This document shows, piece after piece, positions 12,661-25,993 of a DNA stretch of 64,000 nt (the first letter of the stretch is position 1; each line of letters opens with the position of its first letter). The DNA is taken from positions 122,632,307 through 122,696,306 of the forward strand of contig CM035164.1 of assembly GCA_020205615.1 (NCBI GenBank), given 5' to 3'. The notes below the pieces were generated by a model. The model ran no database searches. It saw only the letters and a list, made by a program, of their open reading frames with translations, and had not been told where the DNA came from. Position numbers and translations under genes: made by a program. This DNA comes from Panax quinquefolius (taxonomy: Eukaryota; Streptophyta; Magnoliopsida; Apiales; Araliaceae).

Positions 12661-14024
12661 AAAATTAATACATAGAGAAAGACGTGAATGAAGCGAAGCA
12701 GCCGGGAAAGAAAGAAGGGGAATCTGTTGAAGGAGTCGTTACTCGTTAATTATTTTTATTATTATTATTATTATAAGTTATCCTATTTTATTATAAACAA
12801 TCATGTAATTTCGATTATTTAATCATAAAATTATAATTTATAAAAGCACAGTTTCAAGATTATGACCTTGAATTACTATTAACTTGGAGCAGTATTAATT
12901 AAAAAAAGAAGAAGAAGAGATTCTCAACTGGGCTTACTAAATTCTCGTCTTAAAATGATTTTGAGTGTCTTACATTTATTTTCTAATGTTATGGAAAATT
13001 TTATTTTTTTAATGGCATATTTGACACTATTTTTTTAAATAATAATTTTTAGTCTATAATGTGTAATATTAAAAAAGATGTTAAAATTGTTTACCATCAG
13101 CCGCTGTGGTTAACGTGTGAAATAAACAAATAATACATAGTATTTCGTTTTCTTGGAAAAATAAATGTAACCACATTTAATTTTATCAGATTTGAATACT
13201 TTTCGCTTGTACCAGACACCAGTACCAGTCTTATTCTATCAATATACTAATTGTTTTCCCCATTGGCTTCCGCTCAAATTGAATTGACCCCAAAATTCCT
13301 AAGTCAGGCTCCCTAATTTGTGCAACATTACTACCTGAAAATCTATAGGTTTGAGCAACTGAAGATTAAGGAAAATCACTGCTTGGCTGGCTGCACTATT
13401 CTAATCCAAAAACAAGGAAAACACGACACAGAGGAGCTGTGTTAGTATAATTAGTTCATTATTACATATATACATGATTGGATATCATCATATGTGTGTG
13501 TTTTGCAAGTACCAGAAATCACAGCTAGGAGACTACATTATTATACCAACTACATTCCAAAATGTAAGATCACTTTGTATTTGTATTATATAAAAACAAG
13601 TGTTGTAACCGGTGAATATTGTTTTTCTCAAAATTATACCGGCCGGCCGGCCGGCCGGCCCATATGATCCTACAATTTCAAAACGAATTCGCAAAATTCA
13701 TGAGCCAATTTTTCAATATGATACTTGTACTATTTCTATGAGCTTTAACTTGCCTACAGAAGGAATTGATCTTCAACACATTTTCTAATATGGTACCAAA
13801 TATAGAGGTTAAAAGAAAGGGTTACCTGAATTGCAAAGCTAGTAATGTTGGTGGAGAAGAATGAGTTGGGACTGGGGGATTGATCTGCTTTTGTTTTCAG
13901 TGATGCAACTTTGTGCATTTAGATCATCATGCAAGCCCATGTCTGCTTCTGTAACCCAACACTCACTTTAGCTTTTTCCACTAGCCAACACTGAATCCGA
14001 ATCCGCCAGAGGTTTGTTTGTTTA
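12661..14024. other. AT-rich intergenic DNA
   Basis: No gene is seen. It holds a TTATTATTATTATTAT run near 12758-12773 and a perfect CCGG-unit palindrome at 13639-13660. Confidence 0.5.
13639..13660. repeat. CCGG-unit palindromic microsatellite
   Basis: Five and a half CCGG units form a fully self-complementary 22-bp GC-only tract inside strongly AT-rich DNA. It is CpG-dense and could form a hairpin. Confidence 0.95.
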
Positions 14025-14111
14025 TTAATTTGACATGGCTTCCAACGCTCTGTTGAGTTCAGCAATACCCCGGCCGTTGAGATCTAGCAGCCTTGTTCCC
14101 CAATTTTTCAT
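14025..14111 (-). CDS. Unassigned 28-codon small ORF
   Basis: An ATG at 14111 on the - strand opens 28 codons ending in TAA at 14025-14027. The peptide starts MKNWGTRLLDLNGRG and continues with an amphipathic, Leu/Ala/Glu-rich tail ending in EAMSN. An in-frame TGA lies two codons before the ATG, so it is not the tail of a longer ORF in this frame unless spliced. The local base composition is less AT-rich than the flanks. I do not recognise the peptide. It could be a microprotein, a decayed exon or chance. Confidence 0.25.
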   Translation of the reverse strand: MKNWGTRLLDLNGRGIAELNRALEAMSN

Positions 14112-14900
14112 AGGGTGTCATCCAAGATTCTGAAAGCTATAAGTTGAGGGTACTCTGGTCCGTGAATCTCCTCCAACTAATCAAAGACTAACAATGCATG
14201 ACTGCATAAAATTCCAGTGCTCTCAAACATCTTGCAGCTATGCCATTAACCTTATGATGCCTCCAGGCTTTTTGACCTCATATATATTTGATAATATATA
14301 ATCCCACTTTCATCAAAAATCTCAACTTTCCTTGTATATTTCCTTGAATATATTGAAAGTATTCAGGGAATAAACATCCCTTGCATGCCCAGTAGAGGCG
14401 GAAGCGGATCCACATCATTAATGGCATCTCATCAATCATCATCATCCTGAGAACCATCACTGTCAGCACCTGCTGACCTGCAATTATTTTTAAAAAAAAA
14501 AAACTGATTCAGTTTGCACAAGTTAAAAACTGCATGCATGTGAAAAAGAGTTTGGCAAGAAAATAATCCGAAAAAAATACAATTTCAACCATGCATCTCA
14601 AAATCTTTCATCCATAACTTCATTATATTGATCAACTTTCCCTAAAGATTGGCTTATGGGACCAGGAAAATATAGCCTAAAATGAGAAAATTTATAAGAT
14701 TAAGATTGGCTTATGGGGATTTTTTTTTAAATTGAGAATATGGTGAAATGTGTAATCCTCACCCCATCCCCATTATCATTCGTAAATATGACCATTGAAA
14801 CTAATCACAAAAAATTAAAAAATTGTAGATGAAATTGAATTAAAAAGAATATTTTATTTTCCATAATGAAGAATACACTATAAAGAAACAAAAAATTTAT

Positions 14901-14974
14901 GCTTTTGTTGAGAGTTAAACTCAAGACCTCCCCGCTTACTAAACGAGTGCTCTAACCAACTGAGCTACAAGAGC
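14901..14974 (-). tRNA. tRNA-Thr(AGU)-like gene
   Basis: The - strand folds as a cloverleaf. The acceptor GCTCTTG pairs with CAAAAGC (one C-A mismatch). The D arm is GCTCAGTTGGTTAGAGC. The anticodon stem CTCGT/GCGGG holds the loop TTAGTAA, anticodon AGT. The T arm is TTGAG-TTTAACT-CTCAA. The variable loop GAGGTC has one base more than usual, and the T loop has TTTAA where TTCAA/TTCGA is expected. It may be a slightly decayed or transposed copy. Confidence 0.6.
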
Positions 14975-15980
14975 AAGATGAAATGTTTTCTACAGATTTC
15001 AAATTTACTCCGTTACGACTAATTTGTCCACCAATTTAGATTTGGTTTGGCGGTTGGCCCATCCTTTGTGAATAATTGTTTTCTTTTCTGTGCTTAAGCA
15101 GAAACATAATCAATATCCAAAAAAGAATTTCAAAAAAAGAAAAGTATTAGTCCATGTCAATCAAAAAAAAAAAGAAGCAAACCCATGGCCAAAAATAAAG
15201 AGCAACTAAGATTTCTAAGCTTGTTGATATTTAACTTGGTGATTAAAATTGAGGTATTGTGACCTTATGTTATGTTTGGATCGAGAGAATAGAATAAAAT
15301 AAAAAATAGTACGATCAGATAAAATGAAAATTCATTTCATCCTTTTATTTTTTAATTAATTCATGTGGGATGTAGTGTTATAAAATTCATTCTAATATAA
15401 TAAATATATGTGATAATTTTGCCATCATATATATTACAATACCTACCACCAGGGGCAGACCCAAGATTTAGGTCTAGCACGGGCGGACTTTGGTACAATA
15501 TATTTAATAAAAATATATAAATAATTAGTATAAATTTAACCATTACATTTAAGCTAGAGTTTTTCTTATTCTTATTTTTGCCAATTCATTAGCCACAAAA
15601 GAGAAACAGCATATTGATCATAATTTATATGAAGTAGGTAAATTCATTCTCATAATTAGGGTAAAGGCCAATGGGAATATGAAATAGATAATAAATTATA
15701 TAAGAGTTGTCTTTAAACTAGTGTCAAACTTTACATTTTGAGAGAAGTTTTTTAAAAATACAAAGTTGTCAGAGTTGGAGGGTGTGAAAATACAAGTTTA
15801 TAGGCAAAATACATTAAAATAATTGCATTCATTCAATCCAAATGCAATATTAAAATCTTAGGTGAGTTTATTTCTTCCTTTATGTGTTTGGTCTGTGAGT
15901 TTGTTTCTTCCTCTTATAACGAGTCTTCATTGGTTCTTGATATTGTAATAGTGATAATATATTTGATTATGAATTATATT
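14975..15980. other. AT-rich intergenic DNA
   Basis: No gene, RNA or clear repeat was recognised. The short ORFs present are low-complexity. Confidence 0.5.
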
Positions 15981-16217
15981 GCACTCCCTAAAAAATGAGA
16001 ATTCAAAAAAAGAAAGTTAATTTCTGATATTTTAATTTAAAATTAATATATATTTTTTATTTTTAATAAATACACATATTATGAACTATCTAAAAAGTGC
16101 TAGCAATCATAAAGTTGGTCATTTTAAAATAAATTCTTATTAATTTTAAATTTCACAAATCTTAACTTTTAAAACTCAAAGTGGAACCTTTTTGGAATAA
16201 AGACACGGGAGTGTATA
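15981..16217. mobile_element. Probable Stowaway-type MITE
   Basis: The left end GCACTCCCTAAAAAATGAGA and the right end AAGACACGGGAGTGTATA are imperfect inverted repeats of the CTCCCT/GGGAG type used by Stowaway MITEs. The interior is AT-rich and non-coding, and length is about 235 bp. A TA target duplication is plausible on the right (GTGTA-TA) but not clean on the left. Confidence 0.45.
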
Positions 16218-18551
16218 ATATGACTCACGATCAATGAGAAACTCCTTCACTATGTTGGCCTCACCAATATAATAAAAAATGGAATCTTATTATACAATCT
16301 AAATTATATGATTATTATTAATTTTTTCAAGTTAATTTAAGATATTTTTAAATTTAAAATTAATATAACTCATTAAAAATTATAAAACAATAACATTTAT
16401 AATAAATGATACTTTTTAGATATTTTACAATTTTTATCGTTGTACTGATTAAAATTAAAAAAAATCAATATCAATTTTGAGTTTAATTTTTTTAAAGTTG
16501 ACTATGAAAAGTCAATAATGATCAATAATATAAAACGGAGTGAGTAATTAATTATTTTGGGTTTAGGGGAGATTCTTATGGGGATGATTACATTATATAA
16601 AACCATCTTATATAACAGTGCAACACAAGATCTATTCATCAACTCAGCACTTGAGAAAAAGAAAGATTGGGGCAGTAGATGTAAATCCACTTGCTTAATT
16701 AGTGGTAATCCCAGTTAATCCACCCTGTTTCTACTTTTTTGTTATATTAATTTCTCCAAAATGCATATAGTGAGGATTACCTACCTAAGAAAAAGTAAAC
16801 CATTTATTTAAAGCATTGATATTTATATCCCTAATCAATTATTAGTACAGTATTAAGCAAATGCCCTTTCGATGCTTATCTAGTTCTTTTATTGATATGG
16901 AGTTCAGCTTTAGTTTATCTATACAAGGCCAGTTTAGAATCAAATTGGCCTATGGGCTTAAAATATAACATAATCCGAAGAAAAATGACTCTCTTCAAAA
17001 TGAGTTCTCTTATATATTGCGAAAGATTTATATTGAAATACAATTGCGACAGATATATTTATTAAATTGGTTCATTGTATCGTAAAATTATTATCAATAA
17101 GATTTAGGATTTATCCACGTAATTCGCAATAAAAAAGTTGACATGCAAAGTCACAATATATATAATTTTCCTTTCAAAATTAAGGAAATATTTATTCCCA
17201 AAATTAGAGAGATGCATTACTATTTTAAACATAATATTTCTAATTTACCAATATTTTCAAACTACCATATCTAGTATTTGCATTATACCATCCTACTAAA
17301 TTTTAGTTACAAAAATTCTATGTAGACATGAAAGTTAAATATAAGTATATTTAAATTTAGTTAATATCAAGGGTATAATATCCAATTATTTCAATAGTTA
17401 TAGTTTTAAAATTTATCTCTAATTTTAAAGCCGAGAGAATAGTCAATAGTCTTATTATTTGTGCATAAATAATTGTGTATAAATCTAAAAGAATATAATT
17501 GTGTATGTATGCAACACATAATGTACATATTATTTCATAAAATGAATGAATACAATTATGCAAACAACATAACATTAACAGTGTACATGCCAACTCATAA
17601 AACATAGTTTGTCTGTTCCAAAATTAGAGATATTAAACTTCAAAATTAATATGACTCATAAAAGTTTAGAATAATATATATTTTATAATTAATTATTTAT
17701 ATTATTATACAATTATAATAATTGTATCAATTAAAATTAAATAAATTAATATTAATTTAAAATTTAATATACCATTTGACCTCGTAAAACTAAATTATAT
17801 ATTTAATTTTGAAACAAAAAAAATTATATTTTTGTTCTTCAAATATATGGTGATGAGAAAGTTGGGTGTGACCGAGTACTTGAATGTGCACCAACTCATG
17901 TGTATTAACGAAGAGATTATAATATATAAGTCTAATTTAAAAAGTATGACCCACGTACTCTTTTATTTCTTTGTTATATTATTGTAGGCAATATGGACAT
18001 GCAATGAACTAATGGAAGATACTCTTTTTTAAGCCTCATGGGTGTACAATATTAATATAATTTATAATTAACTACATCAAGAACCAATAGTCTTACTAGA
18101 AAAAGAAAAAATGAATTGATAAATCAAATAAGTCTGACTTAAAGGAATAAACACACTTCACATAAAAAAAAAAAAAATTCATTTGAGCGATAATCGAACC
18201 CGAGACCTAAGGGAATGGATGAAGAGAGTTTATAGTTTTTCTTTGTCATGTTTGTGAGTTTTAAAAAAAAAAAAAAAAAAGATGTGATGAGATTTTAATT
18301 AAATTTTCTCTTGTTTGTGAGTTTAGAAGTAGGGAAGAGAATGAATTCTTATTTTTAAACTACACTATTACATATATAAATATAAGAAATGATATAATTT
18401 AATAATGGCTATCTATTAGAAATATTTTGCTTAGTTTTTTTTTTTGCTTTGTTACACACACACACACACACATATATGACTATATGCGTAAGACCCCAAC
18501 TTATTATTAATGAAATTTAATTTTTTCTATTTATTATTTTGAAATAGTAAG
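16218..18551. other. AT-rich intergenic DNA with degraded MITE-like pieces
   Basis: Very AT-rich, no gene seen. Pieces near 16525-16545 (AAACGGAGTGAGTAATTAA) and 17608-17640 (GTCTGTTCCAAAATTAGAGA) look like ends of Stowaway-type elements, but no complete element could be delimited. A (CA)n tract is at 18455-18471. Confidence 0.4.
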
Positions 18552-21237
18552 TGTGACGCCCCCAAAATAGGTATATACATCACCACCATTCGAGTTGTCA
18601 ATACATGGTATGTAAAACAACTACAACTTTATTATTACAACAAGAAAAAGCGTGAGTTTGAATACAAATATTATCTTACAGACAATATCTATACTCAAAT
18701 AAATCCTCATCACATTTATTGATACATTATTTTACAAAAATGGTGAGGACTACTAAACAATCCTTTCTAAAACCTTCATTCCATACCCAGGCGACTGCAT
18801 TACTCGCTTATATTCTCGCCTCCTCACGAGAAGAAAAATGGAACAAAAAGAAAAAGGGTGAGCTCAACTAGCCCAAAGAAAGAATATTATGACTAAGATA
18901 ATATACAACAAATTACCGTTAGTCTTCAACAGAGAAAAATCTAATAGAATCAATAGGCAACAAATTTTAAATCAATATTCGCAATGGAAATAATAATTCA
19001 TTAGAAGAGTTAAGTAGAGAATGCAAACTACTATCTTCTATGTATGAATTTAAAAGTTCATCGTCTATCTTTTATCCTGTAACATCAATCAATATACATC
19101 ACGGAATCAAATATTCATCTTTGCACTACAATAAAGATATTCATCATTAATCATGTTCATCTAAACACTGCTCATCTTTTGCACTACTGACCCGAAGATA
19201 TTCTTCGAGAAATCATTCATCTTTGCACTACAAAGCCAAAGATATTCAATAATATCATCATTTAAGACCGAGGATGATGAAAATATTTTTTAAAGAAACG
19301 AATCCAAAGGAAACAAAATGACAAGGATTAAGGATTAAGGATTAAATACTTTTGTTTTATCCATGTTCAAAAATACCTCAAAAATAATCATAGTGGTGTA
19401 AAATTCAAGAATGATCAAAACATGGATACAATCAAAGCTAGTATCCGAATAGATATTTTGGACAAAAGAAGAAATTTTATTTTTAGATGAATAGTCATGA
19501 TATCGTGAATAGTAACTCCAGACACCAAAAGATAGAAATTCCACAAAAAAACATCTTCACGCTTCATGAATAGTACTAAATAATAATAACTCGTGAATAC
19601 TCATGAATAGTAACTCATGAATAGTAACCCCGACATGAAAAAGTTCCAAATTTGATAAAAAGTTCCAACCAATATTTGAAATAATGATATTGAAGAAATA
19701 ATATCATTTGAGAAGAAAATAACATCCCTTACTTGAAAGATTAATACTTCTAGCTAGAATCTAGGGTATAGTCTTTGAAGGAACTTGCACCGTCTAACAA
19801 TACTCAAAGTATACTCAAAATACTCACAAGAATACGCTTCGATAATATAGAGAGAAAACTTGAGCTTACGGTGTGATTTTCAATTCTAACCCAAGACCTT
19901 ATTTATAGGAAAATCTTAGAACACCAAAAGCGAAAAATTTAATAAAATATTAATATATATTATAAATTTCCTTAGCCCATCTTTGAAGATCTGATTTCAG
20001 CAATTAATATCACATGTTAGCCCACTTAAATGCAAAAAAAAAAACGTTTTTCTTTAAAATAATAATTAAAACTTCCAAAATCAATTATTTGAGCTTGAAC
20101 TTCAATAATTCACAATAAATAACCCTTTTATCAAAAAAATTCGAATCTTTGAGTTTTTATAGGAAATTCAATTCTCTACAACTTTGCGAAGAAAGTTTTC
20201 CAATTCCAAACAGAAATTGACCGAAATCCACAAACGGGCAATTTTACAGGCTATAATCAAATTTCAGTCAATAAATAGGGTCCACCGACATGTTTAACAT
20301 GTTTTAAACATTTATTGCAACAAAAATACTCTTCCTCCTCGTATACTCATATATCCCACATTCGTTGTAAAAATATCACCATTATTATATTATTAAAATA
20401 TAATAATATATTTAAATGAATTATTTTATCGAAAAAATAAAATTTCAATTTTCAACAATTGTCACATTAAAATTTTCTCCATCTATATCCACATAAAATT
20501 AATATTTTTCTCATCATATGAATCAATAATTAATTATTCACAAATAATATTACAGACTCACAATATTGATGACCAGCGGTTCTGTGAAGAGGGGCTTTCC
20601 AATAAAATTTCTCTTCTTCTTGGCGCAATGATTAGGTGACCAAACCTCTCCTTAGATGAACTTTCTAGACATTGCCAATAATGTTATCTAATAATATTAT
20701 TCGGATAATATGAATTATTGCTTCGATAATGAAAAATATTGTGTAATGACAATTATTGAAACAATGACAATATAAAATATCAACGCAACAATTATTAACT
20801 CAATAAAATATTTGAGCAGATAATTCATCAGAACCATTATTGAGTAATGCCTTCTTACGTAAGAATCAATAATTGGTGCAATACTGCGTGTCTACTTGTG
20901 TTTTAACCACAGAGTATTTTAACGATATTAACTTGAACAACTACGCCTGTTATTTTAACCAACTTATATTTATCATTTTCTTCATCCAATCGCTTTCCGT
21001 TATGGGGCCCACACATGGCTACTACCGTCGTATTTAATATTCTGACAACGATCTGAATATATTCCACGACCAAATGAATATTCCCGAAACAACAATGAAT
21101 ATTTTATAACCACTTGCTTATTTTGAAATATTTGCGTATTTTACCCTAACTATCCACATTAATCACATCAACCCTTACTATTTCAAAATAATAAATAGAA
21201 AAAATTAAATTTCATTAATAATAAGTTGGGGTCTTCA
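18552..21237 (-). repeat. 3' LTR of element A (2.69 kb)
   Basis: It starts TGTGACGCCCCCAAAATAGG and ends GGGGTCTTCA just before the polypurine tract complement CCTCCCTCCTTATG. Read on the - strand it has a TATA box at 19897-19909 (CCTATAAATAAGG), a transcribed region with CTTTGG-core tandem repeats at 19105-19262 and GAATAGTAACT repeats at 19562-19630, and U3 features: GAATATTC array 21055-21112 and the palindrome at 20852-20865. Confidence 0.9.
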
Positions 21238-21269
21238 ACCTCCCTCCTTATGAAATTTCGTCCTCGAAA

Positions 21270-24200
21270 TTGACGTGCGTACAGTGTTTCAAAAGGTGAG
21301 GATACCTCGCTTTCATTTCCGTTTCAATTCGGTCATTTCCTCTATAGCATGATTCCTCCACAAAACTTTAACTTGTGGTATGACCTTTCTTGGCGTAGGG
21401 ACATGCTCCTTCCTATCCAAGATCTTGACAATTACCTCCTCATACGTTAAGTCTTGGCTATTTCGTCCTGGGTTCTAATTCTATAACGTGGTTCGGGTCT
21501 TTCACATATTTACTGAAGTACGAGATATGTGAAACACATTATGAACACGAGACATACTTGGAGGTAACGCAAGTCTATAGGCTACATTTCCTACTCGGTC
21601 GAGAATTTGAAATGGACCAATAAATCGTGGATTGAGCTTTCCTCTCTTCCCAAATCTTGTAACTCCCTTCCATGGAGCAACTTCGTAACAATACATGATC
21701 CCCCACACTAAATTCCACGTCCTTTCGATGAAGATCCGCATAACTCTTTTTGTCGATCTTGTCTTGTTTGTATACGTTGTCGAATCATTTGAATCTTTTC
21801 GGTGAGTCATACGTCTTAACTTCGGGTCCCAACAATGTTGCTTCACCCACATCATCCCAACATATTGGAGAACAACATTTTCGTCCATATAATGCTTGAA
21901 TGGAGCCACACCTATACTTGCACGATAATGTTTGTTGTAGGAGAATTCCACCAATGATAAATACTTATCCCAAGCCGCCCTTGAAGTCAGGACACGTAGT
22001 CTTAATAGATCTTGAAGAGTTTGAATAGTCCTCTACGATTGTCCGTCCGTTTGGGGATGGTATGTCGAACTAAATCGCAAATCTGTGCCCATAGCTTTTT
22101 GCAAGCTAACCCAAAATCTTGAAGTGAATCTTGGGTCACGATCCAAACTATGGATACTGGCATGCCATGCAACCTCACAATCTCATTCACGTCACATACT
22201 AGCAAGGCGTTCAAGGAATAAGTCTCCGTGTCGGCAAGAAATGAAGCGGAACTTGGTTAATCTATCAACAATAACCCAAATAACATTTATGCCTTGAGAA
22301 ACCGTAGGAAGACCCGTAACGAAATCCATGGTAATGTGTTCCCACTTCCATTTCGAATCTCAAGTGGTTGCAACGGACCCTTAGGTACCGGATGCTCACC
22401 TTTACACGTTGACAAGTTAAACACATTGAGATAAACTTTGCAATCTCTCTCTTCATATTGTTCCACCAAAATGTATGTCAAGATCACGATACATTTTAGT
22501 ACTTCGAGGATGGATTGCAAATGGTGTATTGTGTGCCTCCATCATAATCTTGTACTTCAAATCGAGTCGTTAGGAACACAAAGTCTAGAGTGGACTCAAG
22601 TATTCCTTCTTCATCAATTCTCGCTTAGGAATAGCTCCTTCTTGTACTTTCTTCTTCATACGCATCATCACTCGGATTGGTGGCTTGAAAGCAACCTTAA
22701 CTTTTCTATTAAAGTTGGCTCTATGCGTATACTTGACATCATCGCTTTTCGTTCCGTATATGATCTTCTACTCAACGCGTCGGCTACCACGTTCGCCTTT
22801 CCGGGATGGTATTGAATAGTGTGGTCGTAGTCTTTCAATAGCTCGAGCCAACGTCATTTGCCGCGTGTTGAGTTCTTTTTGAGTGAAGAAATATTTAAGG
22901 CTTTTATGGTGCGAATATATCTCCACTTTCTCCCCATATAGATAGTGCCTCCATATTTTTTAAGCGGCAAAGATCATTTGCGCCAACTCTAGATCATGAG
23001 TAGGATAATTCCTCTCATACTCTTTAAGTTGTCGCGAGGCATAAAGCTATGACTTTCCCACGTTGCATGAGAACACATCCTAACCCTTTGCACAAGCATC
23101 ATTTGTAGATAACAAATCCATCCGAACGGATGGTATTGTTAGAACATGTCTTAGAAATAAGTCTCCTCTTAAGCTCTTGGAAACTCTTCTCGCATTCTTC
23201 ACTCCAAACGAATTTTGTATCCTTCCGAGTTAGGCGAGTTAATGGAGTAGCGATTCGAGAAAACCCTTCCACGAATCTCCGATAATAACCATTAAGCCCA
23301 AAAAGCTACGTGCTTGATCCATGAACTTGGTTGCTCCCACTTTGTATTGCTTCAATCTTGGCCGGATCAACAGATACTCCATGTTTCGACACCACGTGCC
23401 CAAGGAATGCTACTTCCTCAAGCCAAAACTTGCATTTCTTCAATTTGGCATATAGTTTGTTTTCACGAAGCCTTTGGAGTACCCGACTTGAAATGGTGCT
23501 CATGATCTTCACGACTTTTGGAATATATAAGGATGTCATCAATAAAGACAACAACGAATCGATCCAAATATTCCTTGAACACTCGGTTCATCATATCCAT
23601 GAAAGCCGCGAGAGCATTAGTTAGTCCGAAAGACATGACTAAGAATTCATAATGCCCATACCGAGTTACGAAGGCGGTCTTTGGAATATCCTCGATTAAA
23701 TCTTGGTGATGATATCCGAGCGAAGATCGATTTTGAAAAGAATTGTGCCCTTTGCAATCGGGTCAAACAAGTCATCAATACGAGGTGAGGATACCTATTC
23801 TTGATGGTGACATGGTTCAATTCCCGATAGTCAATACAAAATCGCATACTCCGTCTTTCTTCTTTACAAAATAAGCAGGAGCACCCCGAGGAGATGTACT
23901 AGGGCCAATGAAACCAATGTCCAACAATTCACGTAGTTGGACCTTTAACTCTGAAGTTCAATAGAGCCATTCGATATGGGGTTTTAGAAATGAGCTTTGT
24001 ACGGGTTCAAGATCAATAAAGAATTCAACTTCACGTTACGGGGTGAGGCCAAGGAAGTTCTTGAAATATATGTCGGAAAGTCAATAACAACGGGAATATT
24101 ATTCAAATTTGACGTGTCTTTATTCAAATCCATAACATGGGCTAAGAAAGCTTGACATCCGTTTTTCAATAAGCGAATAGCTTTATGATTAGATATGATG

Positions 24201-25800
24201 GTGATTGATTTTAATGGTTTAGTTGCTTGAATTAAATACAACGGGTTGGTTAGGAATATGAAAACTAACAACCTTACGAAAACAATCAATTTTGGCATGA
24301 TGAGTAGTTAACCAATCAATCCTAAAATCACATCAAAAGCAAGTATCTTTAAAGAGATAAGGTCAACGGGTAAGGTAATGGTGCCAACTTGAATCAAACA
24401 AGATTTATAAACGATGGATGTGATGAAAGTTTCTCTAACGGAGTTTCCACAGATAGGTCAAAGTCTAATTTCTCGAGTCAAGTTTAAGCGTTGAGCACAA
24501 GCGGAGAGAGATAAATGAATGGGTAGCACCGGTATCAAGTAAGGTATAAACTTCTTGAAGAATTTATAAATAGCTTACCGTGATCACCTCGTTTGGGTTC
24601 CTCGCATTTTGACCGATCCACAACAAACGCTCTTCCGGAATCGTTGACTTTGACTTTTACGGGACGATCTTTTGAGTCACCGTCCCCATTGAACTAGGTT
24701 TCGCTATCAGTCAATCTCGGCGATATGTCCTTCCTTTCCACAATTATAGCATACCTTGAATGTTGTGGGCGGTTTGGGTGATATATCCCTCTTTCCGCAT
24801 TTATAGCATATATGACCGGTGGTCGTTCTCCTCCCTTAGAACCCGATTCTTTGTTAAGACCTTTGTCGTCTTCATATAGTCGTTGTTAAATCTCCTCTTT
24901 TTAAAATCTCTCCTCTGACTCGCTTCTTCCTTTTTTCATGGCCATGATTACCACCAGTGGTTACCATTTTGTCCGTCTGTTTCTTTCTCCGTGGTTATCA
25001 TTATTACATTGGTTTGCTATCTCTGGTACGATCCTAGTTGTGGTCCCTCAGGTTGGCAGTACTTCGTTATCTCGCTTCTAATAATTGAGCCTGTTTACAA
25101 CATCTGAATAGAGAAAAGTTTATGAGAAATGAGATCTTGGCGTATCTGCCAAGGTTTCAAACCTCTAAGAAACATCCGCGTCAAACGTTCCTCATTCTCC
25201 ACCAAATGAGGTGCAAACTTTGGATAACTCAAAGAAACTTTGCCTTGTCTTTGAGACAAATCGTGTTGTTTTGCTCTAATCGATGAACTCCACTTCCTTC
25301 ATATGATGAACACTTTCGGAAAGTATTTGTCATTAAATAGTTCTGAAACGTTTCCCAAGACATCTTGAGTCGGTGGATGGATGGATGCGCTTCACGAGAC
25401 TCCCACCAAGATGATCGCCTCGCCACGGAACATAAAGGTGGCGAATGGAACTTTCTGTTCCTCCGTGCATCCCAAGACATCGAATATCTTGGTAATTTGT
25501 TTGACCCATGTTTCCGCCGCGATCGGATCGGCTTTCCCTTAAATTCTGGTGGTCCCAACTCTTTGAATCTGCTTGTTTGTGACCAACCCGTGAATCTTAT
25601 CATTTCCTCCTCAGTATTTTGAACACGAGTCTCCTCGTCGATTTTGCATGAGCTGCAAAAAGCTTCTAAACATCCCTCGTTCATCATCTGCTTTCGGTGG
25701 TGTTGTTCACGGGAGGAACATTGCCCGACTGTTGCACGTTCTCCTCGTTGGTGAGTCACAGCGTCTCCACGGTCTCATTTCCATTGTTAATATTCTCGAT
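21270..25800 (-). pseudogene. Degenerate gag-pol of element A
   Basis: Domains can be followed in - strand order through many frameshifts. Gag is at about 25229-25790 (GPPEFKGKPI, KFHSPPL). Two CCHC zinc knuckles are at about 24719-24825 (CYNCGKEGHIA is clear, the second is damaged). The protease motif LLDTGATHSFI is at about 24510-24545. Reverse transcriptase is at about 23306-23900, with the active-site FIDD at 23532-23546 and [17 protein letters not shown] downstream. Integrase is at about 21900-22510 (FISMCLTCQRVKV zinc-binding segment, [10 protein letters not shown]). The integrase C-terminus GKRGKLNPRFIGPFQIL is at 21502-21660, followed by a chromodomain-like segment to about 21280. No open frame longer than about 176 codons survives, so this copy is not expected to encode an active polyprotein. 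The restored protein is deliberately not written out. Confidence 0.85.
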
Positions 25801-25973
25801 TACGACATTCTCAAATCTTTGTCATAAAACAAGGGTTAATTAAGAAATCAATATATCACATAATATCCTATATATCTGACCAACTAAAAAATAAGCTTAG
25901 GTAGGACACACTAGCGAAGGATTTACTCGTCTCTCCCTCCTAGTTCTATTCCCCGATCTCATGGAGATCATAT

Positions 25974-25990
25974 CCTAAGCTCGATACCAA
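25974..25990 (-). other. Primer-binding site of element A
   Basis: On the - strand, TTGGTATCGAGCTTAGG directly follows the 5' LTR end. It matches the initiator-Met tRNA 3' end (TGGTATC...) except that one A is absent before GAGC. Elements B and C carry the same version. Confidence 0.7.
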
Positions 25991-25993
25991 CCA

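Noticed and set aside
14278..14482. Met-rich - strand ORF and an acidic SAGADSDGSQDDDD tail after a splice-acceptor-like CAG
   Set aside because: No upstream exon or recognised family supports a gene, and the Met-rich frame is a shadow of GATGATGAT repeats.
18183..18215. GGTCTCGGGTTCGATTAT on the - strand, like a tRNA T arm or SINE B box
   Set aside because: No matching box A, acceptor or anticodon arm was found nearby.
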